The notes beneath the pieces were generated by a model. It was not told where the DNA came from, did not search any database, and saw only the letters and a list, made by a program, of their open reading frames with translations. 5,745 bases of DNA from assembly GCA_023143305.1 (NCBI GenBank), contig JAGLHV010000099.1, positions 1 through 5,745 on the forward strand, given 5' to 3'. This document shows, in pieces, positions 5,300 to 5,745 of this stretch. Each line of letters opens with the position of its first letter. Position 1 is the first letter of the stretch. A program made the translations under genes and the position numbers. The DNA is from a bacterium (lineage in GTDB: Bacteria > CBDUZB01 > JAGLHV01).

Positions 5300-5745
5300 A
5301 TGGAAATGGGCATTAAAAATATTTTTTTTGTTTGTACGGGAAATACCTGCCGCAGTGTTATGGCTGCTGCTTTATTTGAAAAAATGCTTAAAGAGGAAGG
5401 AATAAATTCCTGGAAGGTGTATTCTGCAGGGGTGGCTGCTTCATCTTTTTTTAAAATTCCTCTTTTTATTCTTTCTTTGATGCAGGAGGAGGAAATTGAT
5501 GTCTCCGGACATCATTCAACGCAGTTTACTGATGAAATGCTGAATAAAGCAGACCTGATTTTAGTAATGGAAAGAATACATAAAAATAGAATTTTAAAAC
5601 AATTTCCTCAAGCAAAGAAATCCGATAAAATATTTTTGTTGAAAGAGTTTGCACAAGAAGGAAAGGACTTAGAAGTTGCTGATCCCATAGGGCAGTCAAG
5701 AGAAATTTATAAGGCGTGTAAGAAAGAAATAAAGATTTCTTTAAA
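5300..5745 (+). CDS. low-molecular-weight phosphatase, YwlE-like (probable protein-arginine phosphatase), 3' end cut by window
   Basis: Members of this cytoplasmic family remove phosphate from protein tyrosine or, in YwlE of Bacillus, from protein arginine. The visible 148 residues run off the window but cover nearly the whole usual length (about 150). The P-loop is CTGNTCRS (12-19) with nucleophile C12 and R18; the general acid is in DPIGQSREIY (128-137), D128. SAGV (42-45) and KADLILVM (83-90) are also family features. In YwlE the loop Thr (T11) selects phosphoarginine, while tyrosine phosphatases usually carry Ile or similar there; T16 here matches the YwlE type. The LKEF segment (114-117) and DPxGxS also resemble YwlE. 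V20 replaces the common Pro after CRS. Assignment as arginine phosphatase is inference; no McsB kinase is in view. The ATG at 5300 follows a weak AAAGAAAG and lies 24 bases after argJ, in the same frame. An ATG at 5306 is an alternative start. Confidence 0.9.
   Translation, partial: MEMGIKNIFFVCTGNTCRSVMAAALFEKMLKEEGINSWKVYSAGVAASSFFKIPLFILSLMQEEEIDVSGHHSTQFTDEMLNKADLILVMERIHKNRILKQFPQAKKSDKIFLLKEFAQEGKDLEVADPIGQSREIYKACKKEIKISL

Noticed and set aside
1..5745. CRISPR array, insertion sequence, integration site or toxin-antitoxin pair
   Set aside because: No regularly spaced repeats, transposase motifs, duplicated tRNA 3' end or small paired genes are visible.

Overview
This AT-rich window comes from a bacterium. 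It is packed with genes that all read on the + strand. The sequence shows a sigma-70 family factor, an adenine phosphoribosyltransferase, a tRNA-Arg(CCU), a PHP-domain phosphoesterase, a membrane-anchored TPR protein, two arginine-biosynthesis enzymes (ArgC and ArgJ), and a low-molecular-weight phosphatase cut off by the right edge. Low GC, strong AGGAGGG ribosome binding sites on some genes and lysine-rich proteins would fit a low-GC Firmicute or an uncultured lineage such as Omnitrophota or Atribacterota. I lean weakly to an uncultured lineage, but nothing in the window settles the phylum.

Layout: bases 1-59 hold a possible promoter and the RBS of the sigma factor (60-887). An 81-base gap with a 9-bp direct repeat leads to apt (969-1484). 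Six bases later comes tRNA-Arg(CCU) (1491-1564), then a perfect 9-bp hairpin touching the Shine-Dalgarno of the PHP gene (1598-2263). The TPR gene (2264-2941) begins on the base after the PHP stop codon. argC (2965-4038) and argJ (4076-5275) follow, then a CTGNTCRS-type phosphatase (from 5300). I see no convincing terminator, and every gap after apt is 37 bases or less, so apt to the phosphatase could be one transcript. There is no gene-free stretch over 300 bases.

How the genes fit together: ArgJ and ArgC carry out steps of the acetylated arginine route (ArgJ: glutamate acetylation and acetylornithine deacetylation; ArgC: reduction of N-acetylglutamyl phosphate). argB and argD are not in the window. 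Apt salvages adenine. The sigma factor looks like a group 2 (RpoS-like) protein. The PHP and TPR proteins have no assigned pathway.

I do not see an unmistakably new system. The points most worth checking are the tRNA embedded between protein genes with a hairpin at the predicted new mRNA 5' end, the shortened ArgJ C-terminus, the non-canonical -10 recognition residues in the sigma factor, and the Thr in the phosphatase P-loop that marks arginine-phosphatase types.
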